Below, piece after piece: positions 1-6,492 of a stretch of 10,987 nucleotides of DNA (positions are counted from its first letter, which is position 1; every line of letters begins with the position of its first letter). The position numbers were made by a program, and so were the translations under genes. The notes beneath the pieces were generated by a model. It searched no databases. It was not told the DNA's origin and saw nothing but the letters and a program-made list of their open reading frames with translations. This DNA comes from Alphaproteobacteria bacterium (GTDB taxonomy: Bacteria; Pseudomonadota; Alphaproteobacteria; Rhizobiales; Devosiaceae). The stretch lies in the NCBI GenBank assembly GCA_013152625.1, contig JAADFY010000003.1, positions 1 through 10,987 of the forward strand. The letters run 5' to 3'.

Positions 1-255
1 AGCAATTCTCGTGGCGTCGCAGGTTGCGTGGGCAGCTCGTGACAGCCAGCCCGGCGACGGCGCTGCGCCACCACCGCCAATGGCTTCAGGCATGTCGGTC
101 ACAACTGATTCGCCGTTAACCCCCGTGGCCCGGCACCGAAGACCATCTTCCATGACCGCGGTAACCGGTGGATCGGTGGCGACCGCATCTTCCGGATTCT
201 CTTTCAGGTAAGCGATAACGTTTTTTACAGATTTCTGGATGTGTTCGACAGACAT
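1..255 (-). CDS. OsmC family protein (partial, N-terminal 85 residues)
   Basis: The reverse strand reads without a stop from an ATG at 255 down to the window edge, giving 85 residues that begin MSVEHIQKSV. A strong Shine-Dalgarno sequence (AGGGAG) lies just upstream of this ATG. The pattern EDGLRCRATG (36-45), VVTDMPEAIGGGG (51-63), APSPGW (65-70) and ATCDAT (77-82) is typical of the OsmC/YhfA branch of the Ohr/OsmC superfamily. These cytosolic enzymes reduce organic hydroperoxides using two cysteines. Cys79 fits the first, helix-embedded reactive cysteine. The second cysteine and the C-terminus lie outside the window. The gene is divergent from the LysR-type regulator at 472, which may control it. 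Family assignment is confident; the substrate is not known. Confidence 0.9.
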   Translation of the reverse strand, partial: MSVEHIQKSVKNVIAYLKENPEDAVATDPPVTAVMEDGLRCRATGVNGESVVTDMPEAIGGGGAAPSPGWLSRAAHATCDATRIA

Positions 256-471
256 CGTGATCTCCCTGTTAATGTCCAAATAGCCCATCAATTCTTTACC
301 GTCGCCAGACACCCGACTGGGAATATTACCTGCCCGTCACAGATACCAACCGCGTCTGGCAGTATTCGCAAATGTGCCTGTTGCCAATTGTATTGCACCC
401 ACATAAGTTTTTTGGAATTCGGAAAAAATCGACAACCGGTTTGCATATTTGCACGACGCGGGAGAAAATGA
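256..471. promoter_or_regulatory. Divergent regulatory region between OsmC-like and LysR-type genes
   Basis: This 216-bp gap separates two divergently transcribed genes, the arrangement in which a LysR-type regulator often controls its neighbour and itself. It is AT-richer than the surrounding genes. It holds an interrupted palindrome TGCA-TATT-TGCA at 442-453, close enough to the regulator start to be a self-repression site. It also holds a 7-bp inverted pair, GCCAGAC at 304-310 and GTCTGGC at 354-360, 43 bp apart. No clear T-N11-A LysR box or well-scoring -35/-10 pair stands out, so the exact promoters are not assigned. Confidence 0.45.
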
Positions 472-1341
472 GTGAATTGGGACGATGCACGGATATTCCT
501 GGCTGTCGCTCGCGAAGGCTCCTTCAGCAAAGCCGCAAAACGACTAGGCGTGCAGCATTCCACAGTGTCACGCCGTATTCGCGAACTTGAGAAAAACCTT
601 GCAACGCCTTTGGTGGAACGCAATTCTTCGGGTTTCGACCTGACAGAAGCCGGAGAGGAGCTAAATCTCTCCGCATGCAAGATCGAAAGCGAGTTTTTGT
701 CCGTAGAAGGAGCTATCGGCGGGCAAAGTGATGATATCGCAGGTGAGCTACGTATCACCGCGATCGCCAACATGGCCTCCACAGTGCTGATGCCAATATT
801 TGCCCGGTTCAGTGCTGCCTACCCCAGGATAGAACTCCGGGTGCAGGTAACAAACAACTCCGTGCAGCTGGCTGAACGCGAAGCTGATGTCGCCATACGG
901 CAGACAAATACACCACTGGACACATTGATCGGCACACGTTTGACGACGGTAGCGTCGGCCGTTTACGGATCTGTCGACTATTGCGCTGCGGTACGATCAG
1001 GGCGGACTGAAGAAAAATGGATCGGGGTAGAATGTTGCGCTTACCACAAGACCTGGACAAAGCGGGCACGCCCGCTGGAAGATCATACGTTTTGTGTCGA
1101 CGACACCCTGCTGACGGTCGCCGCCATGAAAGAAGGTTTTGGTGTTGCTTACCTGGCCTGTTTCATCGGCGACAGTGATCCAATGCTGGAAAGATTTCGT
1201 GAGCCTGAAGAAGAACATAACCTTGGGCTATGGCTGCTTTTTCACCGTGATCTGCACAGCAACAAGCGCGTGGCTTTGTTCCGAGAGCATATGCAGCGCG
1301 AAATCAGAAAAACTTCACCTTTGTTCGAGGGTTCGACTTAG
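472..1341 (+). CDS. LysR family transcriptional regulator
   Basis: This 289-residue protein has the usual LysR-type length. An N-terminal winged helix-turn-helix spans about residues 3-62 (DDARIFLAVAREGSFSKAAKRL, then a recognition helix around HSTVSRRIRELE). A type 2 periplasmic-binding-like effector domain starts near residue 92 (GELRITAIANMAS). The start is a GTG at 472, chosen because GGGAG lies seven to eight bases upstream and the HTH begins directly after it. The domain style matches the LysR group whose HTH begins WDDxRIFLAVA and whose C-terminal half contains a CFIGD-type motif (230-234). Six cysteines are present (69, 171, 188, 189, 208, 230), including an adjacent pair. That is notable next to a thiol peroxidase-like gene, but redox sensing is only inference. 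The effector and targets are unknown; control of the divergent OsmC-like gene is likely by arrangement. Confidence 0.93.
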   Translation: MNWDDARIFLAVAREGSFSKAAKRLGVQHSTVSRRIRELEKNLATPLVERNSSGFDLTEAGEELNLSACKIESEFLSVEGAIGGQSDDIAGELRITAIANMASTVLMPIFARFSAAYPRIELRVQVTNNSVQLAEREADVAIRQTNTPLDTLIGTRLTTVASAVYGSVDYCAAVRSGRTEEKWIGVECCAYHKTWTKRARPLEDHTFCVDDTLLTVAAMKEGFGVAYLACFIGDSDPMLERFREPEEEHNLGLWLLFHRDLHSNKRVALFREHMQREIRKTSPLFEGST

Positions 1342-1553
1342 GGTCCAGACCCATAAGCGGGGGCGGCATTTTTTCTCTCACGCCGAGTTCGCAAATGCTC
1401 ACCGGCTCCGAGGGGCGCGGCTCGCCGCGCTCCGTCCTCGTTGAGGGCCGGGCATGTATAAATTACCAACCGAAGTGTTCTTTCACTTTTGGAGTTCCGC
1501 ATTTTCTCTCTCCCCTCTTTCGTCTCTCCTTGGCGGGGAGGGGTCGGGGTTAA

Positions 1554-1654
1554 TTTTTTGTCTCACGGCCAATTCGATGTTGCGCACCGGGCCTGCGACG
1601 GCGCGGCCTGTTCGGCCGGCTCGCGTTGAAGCTCGCTGAGCTCTGAGTCCGAGG
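1554..1654 (+). repeat. Intergenic repeat element, copy 1
   Basis: The element starts with TTTTTTGTCTCACGG (1554-1568), has a CGGCC-TGTTC-GGCCG hairpin (1604-1618), and ends in a 39-bp unit (1616-1654) containing CTCGCGTTGAAGCTCGCTGA. The same succession of box, GC hairpin and 39-bp unit recurs at 2435-2564 in the same orientation. The 39-bp units match at 35 of 39 positions. Both copies are followed 14 bases later by another T-rich CTCAC box. It is not coding and has no recognised family name. Confidence 0.7.
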
Positions 1655-1753
1655 AAATATCGGGTAGTTTTTCGCTCACGGCGGCGAACGGATATGCAAT
1701 CACCTTGCCGCGTTTAACATTCCTTTAAGTATAGTTTGTGGATTTGGTTTGAG

Positions 1754-1780
1754 TTGACCAAATGTAATCGAGCTTATGAT
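1754..1780 (+). promoter_or_regulatory. Candidate promoter for the TPR lipoprotein gene
   Basis: TTGACC (1754-1759) and TATGAT (1775-1780) each differ from the sigma-70 consensus hexamers by one base, but the spacer is 15 bases rather than the usual 16-18. The surroundings are AT-rich, and the site lies 66 bases upstream of the GTG start. A second possible -10, TATAGT at 1730-1735, has a weaker partner. Confidence 0.35.
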
Positions 1781-1845
1781 TAATGTCCCATGGAAACGAT
1801 ACGGCCAAATTGGGCCGCCGGCTTTACCATTTGGGGGCATGAAGC

Positions 1846-2376
1846 GTGAACCACCGCTATCGCACAATTCTTAAACGCAGTATTATCCTGATTGCTCTGG
1901 CAGGTATTCCCCTCTCCGGCTGCACCATGGCCAGTTCGGGCAAATCCAGCGCTTTTGGCGGCAAGGACCTGCAGATTGCCGACATTTCCGGGCAGGGCAA
2001 CTTTACCGCAGACGGGGCGCTGACGGATGCGCGCGGGTACTTCCGCAACAACAATTTTGGCTACTCAGCCGCTTTTTACAAAAAGGCCACCGAACTCTCC
2101 CCGCGCGATCCGGAAGGGTATATCGGTCTGGGGGCGTCCTATGATCAACTGGGCCGGTTCGACCTTTCCGACCGGGTCTACGCCGCCTTGTTCAAAATTA
2201 CCGGCAAAACGGCGCAGTACTACAACAATCTGGGCTATTCCAACATGTTGCGCGGTAATTTTGCCGCAGCGCGAAAGAACTTTCACGAAGCGGAAAAACT
2301 CGATCCGGGTAATGTAATTATCGCCAACAACAAGCTGTTGTTGGCAGACGCCGCTTCTGCCGCCCGCCGCGCATAA
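1846..2376 (+). CDS. TPR-repeat lipoprotein (TadD-like)
   Basis: This 176-residue protein has an N-terminal lipoprotein signal: basic residues (HRYRTILKR, 3-11), a hydrophobic stretch (IILIALAGI), then the lipobox LSGC with the acylated cysteine at 26. The residue after it is threonine, so outer-membrane sorting is likely. About three tetratricopeptide repeats follow (roughly 57-90, 91-122 and 123-157); the clearest contains YYNNLGYSNMLRGNFAAARK and EKLDPGN. It is probably a small outer-membrane scaffold lipoprotein anchored in the periplasm, of the kind often labelled TadD/PilF-like, but no pilus or secretion genes are nearby. The GTG start is the first possible start after an in-frame stop at 1840, and GGGGG lies eight bases before it. 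The gene is monocistronic and has related repeat elements on both sides. The specific role is unknown. Confidence 0.85.
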   Translation: MNHRYRTILKRSIILIALAGIPLSGCTMASSGKSSAFGGKDLQIADISGQGNFTADGALTDARGYFRNNNFGYSAAFYKKATELSPRDPEGYIGLGASYDQLGRFDLSDRVYAALFKITGKTAQYYNNLGYSNMLRGNFAAARKNFHEAEKLDPGNVIIANNKLLLADAASAARRA

Positions 2377-2380
2377 AGGC

Positions 2381-2419
2381 AAAACAAGCCACAATTTGAG
2401 ACAATATTGGTTTTGTTTT
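2381..2419 (+). terminator. Possible terminator after the lipoprotein gene
   Basis: Five bases after the stop codon, AAAACAAGCC (2381-2390) can pair imperfectly with ATTGGTTTTGTTTT (2406-2419), leaving a loop around TTTGAGACA. The 3' arm is T-rich, as in intrinsic terminators, but the stem is AT-rich and mismatched, so termination strength is doubtful. Confidence 0.35.
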
Positions 2420-2434
2420 CGCTCGCTGCACTCC

Positions 2435-2564
2435 TTTTTTGTCTCACGGGCCGTATCGCATATTTCACGACGCGCTAACGCCGCGCTGTTCCATATGCTG
2501 GCCCTACGACGTGCGGGCCAAAGGCCCGGCTCGCGTTGAAGCTCGCTGAACTCGGGGTCAGAGG
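2435..2564 (+). repeat. Intergenic repeat element, copy 2
   Basis: It repeats the layout seen at 1554-1654: TTTTTTGTCTCACGG (2435-2449), a perfect CGGGCC-AAA-GGCCCG hairpin (2514-2528), and the 39-bp unit (2526-2564) that ends GAGG. The segment between box and hairpin is about 30 bases longer and unlike copy 1. The hairpin has a different sequence but keeps its position relative to the 39-bp unit, which suggests that structure is conserved. A further CTCAC box starts 14 bases downstream (2578-2593), exactly as after copy 1. Confidence 0.7.
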
Positions 2565-2589
2565 TAAAGGCGGCTCATTTTGTTCTCAC

Positions 2590-2686
2590 CGTCATTGCGA
2601 GGCGCGAAAGCAACGAAGCAATCCAGATCCCTTAAAAAAGATCAAACTGGATTGCCGCGCTCCCTTACAGGTCGCTCGCAAAGACG
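2590..2686. repeat. Palindromic dispersed repeat (ATTGCGAG / CAATCCAG type)
   Basis: CGTCATTGCGAG (2590-2601) and CTCGCAAAGACG (2675-2686) form matching ends with one mismatch. Inside them GCAATCCAG (2618-2626) pairs with CTGGATTGC (2647-2655), so the 97-base unit can fold into a long imperfect hairpin. This combination of ends and inner arms is the hallmark of a non-coding repeat seen in many bacterial genomes and often mistranslated as short spurious proteins. It is probably a miniature mobile or REP-like element. No transposase is associated with it here. Confidence 0.75.
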
Positions 2687-2777
2687 AAAAAGGCTCGCAC
2701 CTCGCCGGGGCCGTTGCCATAATTTGACGCCTGTTTTTCACATTTCTAAGTCTGGTCGCATTGCAATCGAGTCAGAA

Positions 2778-2790
2778 ATTTGTCAGACAT
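2778..2790. promoter_or_regulatory. Putative GntR/FadR-type operator upstream of the transport operon
   Basis: ATTTGTCAGACAT contains the perfect interrupted palindrome TGTC-A-GACA (2781-2789). It fits the T-N-GT-N3-AC-N-A pattern described for FadR-subfamily operators at all fixed positions except the last. It differs by only one base from 9636-9648, which lies in front of the regulator gene of this cluster. It sits 41 bases upstream of the first gene of the operon, a place where binding would block transcription. Assignment to this regulator is inference. Confidence 0.55.
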
Positions 2791-2831
2791 AGGTCATAAG
2801 ACAAAATTTGCCGTGAATGAGGAGGAAACCT

Positions 2832-4436
2832 ATGAACAAACTATTCAAACTGGCTGGCGCCGTGGTTCTGGCGGTGGGATTGACCGTCCCGGCCCAGGCG
2901 CAAACGACGATTTTCGGTCCCGGAGATCTTACCACCGGCACCTATTTTGACTACATGAAAACCGTTTATTCCCGGGCAGGCCTGCCCGAGATAACCCAGA
3001 TCCCGCTCACCAGTTTTGACAAGGAATTCGAGCTGCAGCCCCTGGCTGCCGAAAGCTGGTCCCTGTCTGACGACGGCCTGGTCTGGACCTTCAAAATGCG
3101 TGAAGGGCTGGTATGGAGCGATGGTGAGCCCCTCAAGGCGAGCGATTATGTGTTCGCGCTGAAACGTGCCGCCACAACCGGTTATGATTTTGCCTGGTAC
3201 TGGGATTTTGCCGGTGGCATCAAAAACTGGAAGGCCATCACCGAAGGCACCATGGATGTCTCCGAAATGGGGGTGAAAGCCCTGGATGACCTGACCATCG
3301 AGGTTACCACCTCCTCGCCAAAACCCTATCTGCCCGGCGTGGTATCCTTGTGGTACCCCGTCCCCGAGCATGTATGGAACGAGTATGGCGACGAATGGGC
3401 CGTCAATGTCGATACCCTTGTCTCCTCCGGCCCCTTTACGGTGGAGAGCTGGGAAAAATCGAACAACTCCATGGTCATGGTCAAGAGCGAAACCTACACC
3501 GGCCCCTGGCAGGCACGGGTTGACCGGATCGATATCGATCCTGATATCGGCGCCCCTGAGGTTGGACTGCCCGCCTATCTGGCCGGCGAAACCGACTTTA
3601 CCAACTTAAACGCCGGGCAGATCCCGTTTGTCGAACAACGGTTTCCTGAAAACATGCGCACCAATGTGGTGTTCGCGCTTTCTTACCTGTCGTTTGATGT
3701 AGACAGTGCCCCGTTTGACAATGTCGATGTCCGCCGGGCCCTGTGGTATGCCATCGATCGCAAGGAAATGACCGAGACCGTGCTCAAGGGTCTGGCCATT
3801 CCGGGCAATTCGCTGCTCACACCGGGCTATCCGGGCTACAACGCCGACATTGCCGCCATGGCTGAATTCAACCCCGAAAAGGCCCGTGAGTTCATGGCCA
3901 AAGCGGGCTACCCCAATGGCGAAGGTTTCCCCACGGTGGAAATATTCTATCGTGATCAGGGGGGCTATAATGGTGCCATTACCTCACCGATGCTCCAGTA
4001 TCTGCAAGCCGAGTTCAAAGAAATTCTCGGTATCCAGATGGACATTCGTGTCATGCCCACGTCGGACTGGATGGATGCGCTGCTGAACAAGAAAAACAAC
4101 CTGTTCCTGGCGCCCTATGAGTTCGATTACCTCGATCCGAGCAATTTCTTCGGTATCTTTTATGATGGGGGCCGCCACAGCTACAATTTCGATGACTATG
4201 ACGCGCTGGTGGCTGCGGCTGATGCCAACCCCAACTGGGAGGAACGGCTCGATCTTTATGAGCAGGCTGAAATGATCATGATCGATCAGGCCATGATCGT
4301 GCCTTTGGTGCATCCGATCACCGTTGCGCTGGTTTCCGATGCGCTCTCGGGCGAGGGCATCGAACCGAACGCGCTTGGCTTTACGCCTCTGAACCGGTTG
4401 AGCTTTTACTTCTACACTCACCTGGACAAAAATTAA
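2832..4436 (+). CDS. Peptide ABC transporter substrate-binding protein
   Basis: This 534-residue periplasmic binding protein of the SBP_bac_5 (DppA/OppA) family delivers peptide-like ligands to the permease pair encoded downstream. A Sec signal peptide is clear: MNKLFK, hydrophobic AGAVVLAVGLTV, and a cleavage site after AQA (residue 23). There is no lipobox, so the protein is soluble. Family hallmarks are LAAESWSLSDDGLVWTF (71-87), REGLVWSDGEPLKASDYVFA (90-109) and VDVRRALWYAIDRKEM in the second lobe. The length is normal. An in-frame ATG at 2817 is rejected because AGGAGG (2820-2825) lies downstream of it and six bases before the ATG at 2832. The gene leads the transport cluster and is separated from the ATPase gene by 127 bases containing a hairpin. 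Homologues bind di- and oligopeptides, opines, glutathione, nickel or sugars, so the ligand cannot be predicted. Confidence 0.95.
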   Translation: MNKLFKLAGAVVLAVGLTVPAQAQTTIFGPGDLTTGTYFDYMKTVYSRAGLPEITQIPLTSFDKEFELQPLAAESWSLSDDGLVWTFKMREGLVWSDGEPLKASDYVFALKRAATTGYDFAWYWDFAGGIKNWKAITEGTMDVSEMGVKALDDLTIEVTTSSPKPYLPGVVSLWYPVPEHVWNEYGDEWAVNVDTLVSSGPFTVESWEKSNNSMVMVKSETYTGPWQARVDRIDIDPDIGAPEVGLPAYLAGETDFTNLNAGQIPFVEQRFPENMRTNVVFALSYLSFDVDSAPFDNVDVRRALWYAIDRKEMTETVLKGLAIPGNSLLTPGYPGYNADIAAMAEFNPEKAREFMAKAGYPNGEGFPTVEIFYRDQGGYNGAITSPMLQYLQAEFKEILGIQMDIRVMPTSDWMDALLNKKNNLFLAPYEFDYLDPSNFFGIFYDGGRHSYNFDDYDALVAAADANPNWEERLDLYEQAEMIMIDQAMIVPLVHPITVALVSDALSGEGIEPNALGFTPLNRLSFYFYTHLDKN

Positions 4437-4474
4437 GCCCGGGTAGTTCCAAGATCCGGAGTTTACGCCAAATG

Positions 4475-4505
4475 ACATCCCCCGACCGGTCAGGTTGGGG
4501 GATGT
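4475..4505 (+). other. Intercistronic stem-loop after the binding-protein gene
   Basis: ACATCCCCC (4475-4483) and GGGGGATGT (4497-4505) form a perfect 9-bp stem around a 13-base loop that itself contains the palindrome GACCGGTC (4484-4491). It starts 39 bases after the stop of the binding-protein gene. No U-tract follows, so it is not a classical intrinsic terminator. Such hairpins between binding-protein and permease/ATPase genes usually protect the upstream mRNA from 3' decay or cause partial termination, keeping the binding protein in excess. That role is inferred here. Confidence 0.7.
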
Positions 4506-4563
4506 TGCCGTTAGAAGACGCCAATGGCGGTCATTTCGCCAGAAATATGCCATGGTCGGTGTC

Positions 4564-5526
4564 ATGAAACTTGTCGATATCAGCGATCTTAATGTCAGCT
4601 TCAGTCAGCACGAGGGCGTGGTCCAGGCCGTGCGGGGTGTGTCGCTGCACTTGAATGAAGGCGAGAGCCTGGGAATTGTGGGGGAATCGGGCTCGGGAAA
4701 GTCGGTAACCTGCATGGCGGTGCTGCGTCTTTTACGTGAGCCCCCGGCCAGGATTACCGCCCGCCGGCTCGATCTGGAGGGCACGGATGTCCTGACAGCC
4801 AGCCCGGCAACGCTGTCGGCCCTGCGCGGCCGGGTGGCGGCGATGATATTTCAGGACCCCATGACCGCATTCGATCCGGTGTTTACCATTGGCCACCAGA
4901 TTATCGAGACCATTCGGGTCCATCGGCGCACGGGCAAGGCCGCCGCCCGGGCCGAGGCCGGCGAATTGTTACGCATGGTGGAAATCAAGAATGCCACCGA
5001 TGTGCTTGCCTATTATCCCCATCAGCTCTCCGGGGGTATGCTGCAACGGGCCATGATTGCCATGGCCCTTTCGTGCCGGCCCAGAATCCTGATCGCCGAT
5101 GAGCCCACCACGGCCCTGGATGTGACCATTCAGGCCCAGATCCTGCAACTTATCAAGCGTTTGCAGGCCGAAATGGGCATGGGTCTGATCATGGTCACCC
5201 ATGATCTGGGCGTGGTGGCCGAAACCGTTGATCGTGTCGTTGTCATGTATGGGGGCAAGGTGATGGAGCAGGGGCCGGTTCAGGAGATATTTGATGATGC
5301 CAAACACCCGTACACACGGGCACTTTTAGGCTCCATGCCGGGGCAGACCGTGGGTCGTCAGCGCCTGACCGAAATAAAGGGGGCCTCGCCGAACCCGGTC
5401 TATCCCCCCACCGGGTGCCCGTTTCATCCCCGTTGCCCGGAAGTAGAGCCCCGGTGCGCCCGGAGCATGCCGGAATTTTCAGATCTTGGTGCCGATCGGC
5501 AGGCCGCCTGCTGGAGGCTGCAATGA
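4564..5526 (+). CDS. Peptide ABC transporter ATP-binding protein (DppD/OppD-type)
   Basis: This 320-residue cytoplasmic ATPase energises peptide import together with the second ATPase encoded immediately downstream. Visible elements are the Walker A GESGSGKS (40-47), Q-loop Gln97 in FQDPM, signature LSGGM (155-159), Walker B ILIADE (175-180) and switch His213. The oligopeptide-type C-terminal extension contains TGCPFHPRCP (283-292). Cysteines 285, 291, 298 and 316 match the cluster that can carry an iron-sulfur centre in DppD/OppD proteins. The ATG at 4564 (MKLVDI) is chosen because it gives the usual N-terminus; ATG 4552, four codons earlier, is possible, and neither has a strong ribosome binding site. 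An ATG at 4495 in the same frame overlaps the hairpin and is unlikely. The stop overlaps the next start in an ATGA. Confidence 0.94.
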   Translation: MKLVDISDLNVSFSQHEGVVQAVRGVSLHLNEGESLGIVGESGSGKSVTCMAVLRLLREPPARITARRLDLEGTDVLTASPATLSALRGRVAAMIFQDPMTAFDPVFTIGHQIIETIRVHRRTGKAAARAEAGELLRMVEIKNATDVLAYYPHQLSGGMLQRAMIAMALSCRPRILIADEPTTALDVTIQAQILQLIKRLQAEMGMGLIMVTHDLGVVAETVDRVVVMYGGKVMEQGPVQEIFDDAKHPYTRALLGSMPGQTVGRQRLTEIKGASPNPVYPPTGCPFHPRCPEVEPRCARSMPEFSDLGADRQAACWRLQ

Positions 5527-6479
5527 CACCGTTGGCGCTGGAATTGACGAACCTGACCAAGCGATTTGTCCTCAAGCGCAAAGGGGGCTGGTTCTCGCCG
5601 TTTGCCGAGCATGTGGCGGTGGACAATATCAGCCTGGTGGTCCCCAAAAACAAGATCGTCGGGCTGGTGGGCGAAAGCGGTTCGGGCAAGACCACCGCCG
5701 GGCTGATGGCCATGCGCCTCGTGGAGCCCACCAGCGGTGAAATCCGGGTCGATGGTACGCAAATCGACAGTCTTGATCATATTGCGTTAAAGCCCTTTCG
5801 CCGGCGGATGCAGATTGTCTTTCAGGACAGCTATTCCGCCCTTGACCCCATGATGACCCTGGCCCAGATCGTTGCCGAGCCCTTGCACATTCATGCCCTG
5901 GGCTCCACCAGCGAGCAGACCGAACGGGCTCTTGGCTGGCTGGACAAGGTGGGTCTGGACCGCACCTATGGCCAGCGCTACCCCCACGAACTCTCGGGCG
6001 GTCAGCGTCAGCGGGTGGCCATTGCCCGGGCGCTGATTCTTGAGCCGACCGTGCTGGTGGCCGATGAGCCCACATCGGCGCTCGATGTGTCGGTCAAGGC
6101 GCAGATCATCAATTTGCTGCAGGATCTGCAGGAGGAAATGGGTCTGTCCATTTTGTTCATCAGTCATGATCTGAGTGTGGTGCGCTCGCTTACGGACAAT
6201 GTGGTTGTCATGTATCGCGGCCGCATTGTCGAACAGGCACCGACCGAAGCGATCTTTGCCAGCCCCCGGCACCCCTACACCCGGTCGCTGCTCGATGCCA
6301 TTCCGGTCACAAATCCGCGCCATCGCCGCCAGCGTACCTTTGTAACCCCCGAACAGATCGATGCTGACGTGCCCTCATATTCATCCTCGGATCTTGCCGG
6401 CGCACCGGCCCCGGCCCCAGGCGTCCGGCTGGTGTCGATCGCAAAGGATCATCTGGTGGAAGCGCGGGTAACGCCATGA
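5523..6479 (+). CDS. Peptide ABC transporter ATP-binding protein (DppF/OppF-type)
   Basis: This is the second, 318-residue ATPase of the importer, expected to pair with the preceding one under the two permeases. It has Walker A GESGSGKT (50-57), Q-loop Gln101, signature LSGGQ (157-161), Walker B VLVADE (177-182) and switch His215. RHPYTRSLLDAIPV (249-262) marks the start of the oligopeptide-family C-terminal region. Here the usual GCxFxxRCP cysteine segment is absent and is replaced by an Ala/Pro-rich stretch (about 290-300) and a short tail. The start at 5523 overlaps the previous gene's stop by four bases (ATGA), and GGAGG lies five bases before it. Starts further upstream in the same frame would run inside the preceding gene. 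Translational coupling of the two ATPases is likely. Confidence 0.94.
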   Translation: MTPLALELTNLTKRFVLKRKGGWFSPFAEHVAVDNISLVVPKNKIVGLVGESGSGKTTAGLMAMRLVEPTSGEIRVDGTQIDSLDHIALKPFRRRMQIVFQDSYSALDPMMTLAQIVAEPLHIHALGSTSEQTERALGWLDKVGLDRTYGQRYPHELSGGQRQRVAIARALILEPTVLVADEPTSALDVSVKAQIINLLQDLQEEMGLSILFISHDLSVVRSLTDNVVVMYRGRIVEQAPTEAIFASPRHPYTRSLLDAIPVTNPRHRRQRTFVTPEQIDADVPSYSSSDLAGAPAPAPGVRLVSIAKDHLVEARVTP

Positions 6480-6492
6480 GGAACACGGGCCA

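Larger units (their letters stand above)
1342..1845. other. Intergenic region with structured repeats and lipoprotein-gene promoter
   Basis: No convincing gene lies in these 504 bases. They hold several copies of a T-tract plus CTCACG box (1369-1384, 1554-1570, 1668-1683) and a GC-rich hairpin at 1415-1430 (GCGCGG, loop CTCG, CCGCGC). A CCCCTC/GAGGGG inverted pair lies at 1512-1517 and 1538-1543, and a CGGCC/GGCCG hairpin at 1604-1618. A 39-bp unit at 1616-1654 recurs downstream of the next gene. The last 150 bases are AT-rich and probably carry the promoter of the lipoprotein gene. A weak GGGT/ACCC hairpin at 1341-1352, followed after 16 bases by a T-run, could end the LysR transcript, but the spacing is poor for an intrinsic terminator. 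Confidence 0.6.
2377..2831. other. Intergenic region with two repeat types and operon leader
   Basis: These 455 bases hold no credible gene. In order they contain an AT-rich imperfect inverted repeat (2381-2419), the second copy of the box-hairpin repeat (2435-2564), a palindromic dispersed repeat (2590-2686), and the leader of the peptide-transport operon. The leader has a perfect-looking -35 candidate TTGACG at 2724-2729 without a convincing -10, a putative operator at 2778-2790, and a strong AGGAGG ribosome binding site at 2820-2825. The only open frames here read through the repeats and are not genes. Confidence 0.65.

Noticed and set aside
11..211. 66-residue plus-strand open frame at the left edge
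   Set aside because: It is the antisense of the OsmC-family gene, whose reverse-strand translation shows clear family motifs and a good ribosome binding site.
288..782. 164-residue minus-strand open frame opposite the LysR gene
   Set aside because: It overlaps the divergent promoter region and the confident LysR coding frame, and its composition (Ser- and Arg-rich) is that of an antisense shadow.
1454..1639. 61-residue plus-strand open frame between the LysR and lipoprotein genes
   Set aside because: It spans the repeat boxes and GC hairpins, has no credible ribosome binding site and shows no domain.
2536..2792. Two overlapping plus-strand open frames of 63 and 70 residues
   Set aside because: They translate the palindromic dispersed repeat (HCEARKQRSNP-type and SLRGAKATKQS-type strings). 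These strings are well-known spurious proteins, and no ribosome binding site or family signature supports them.
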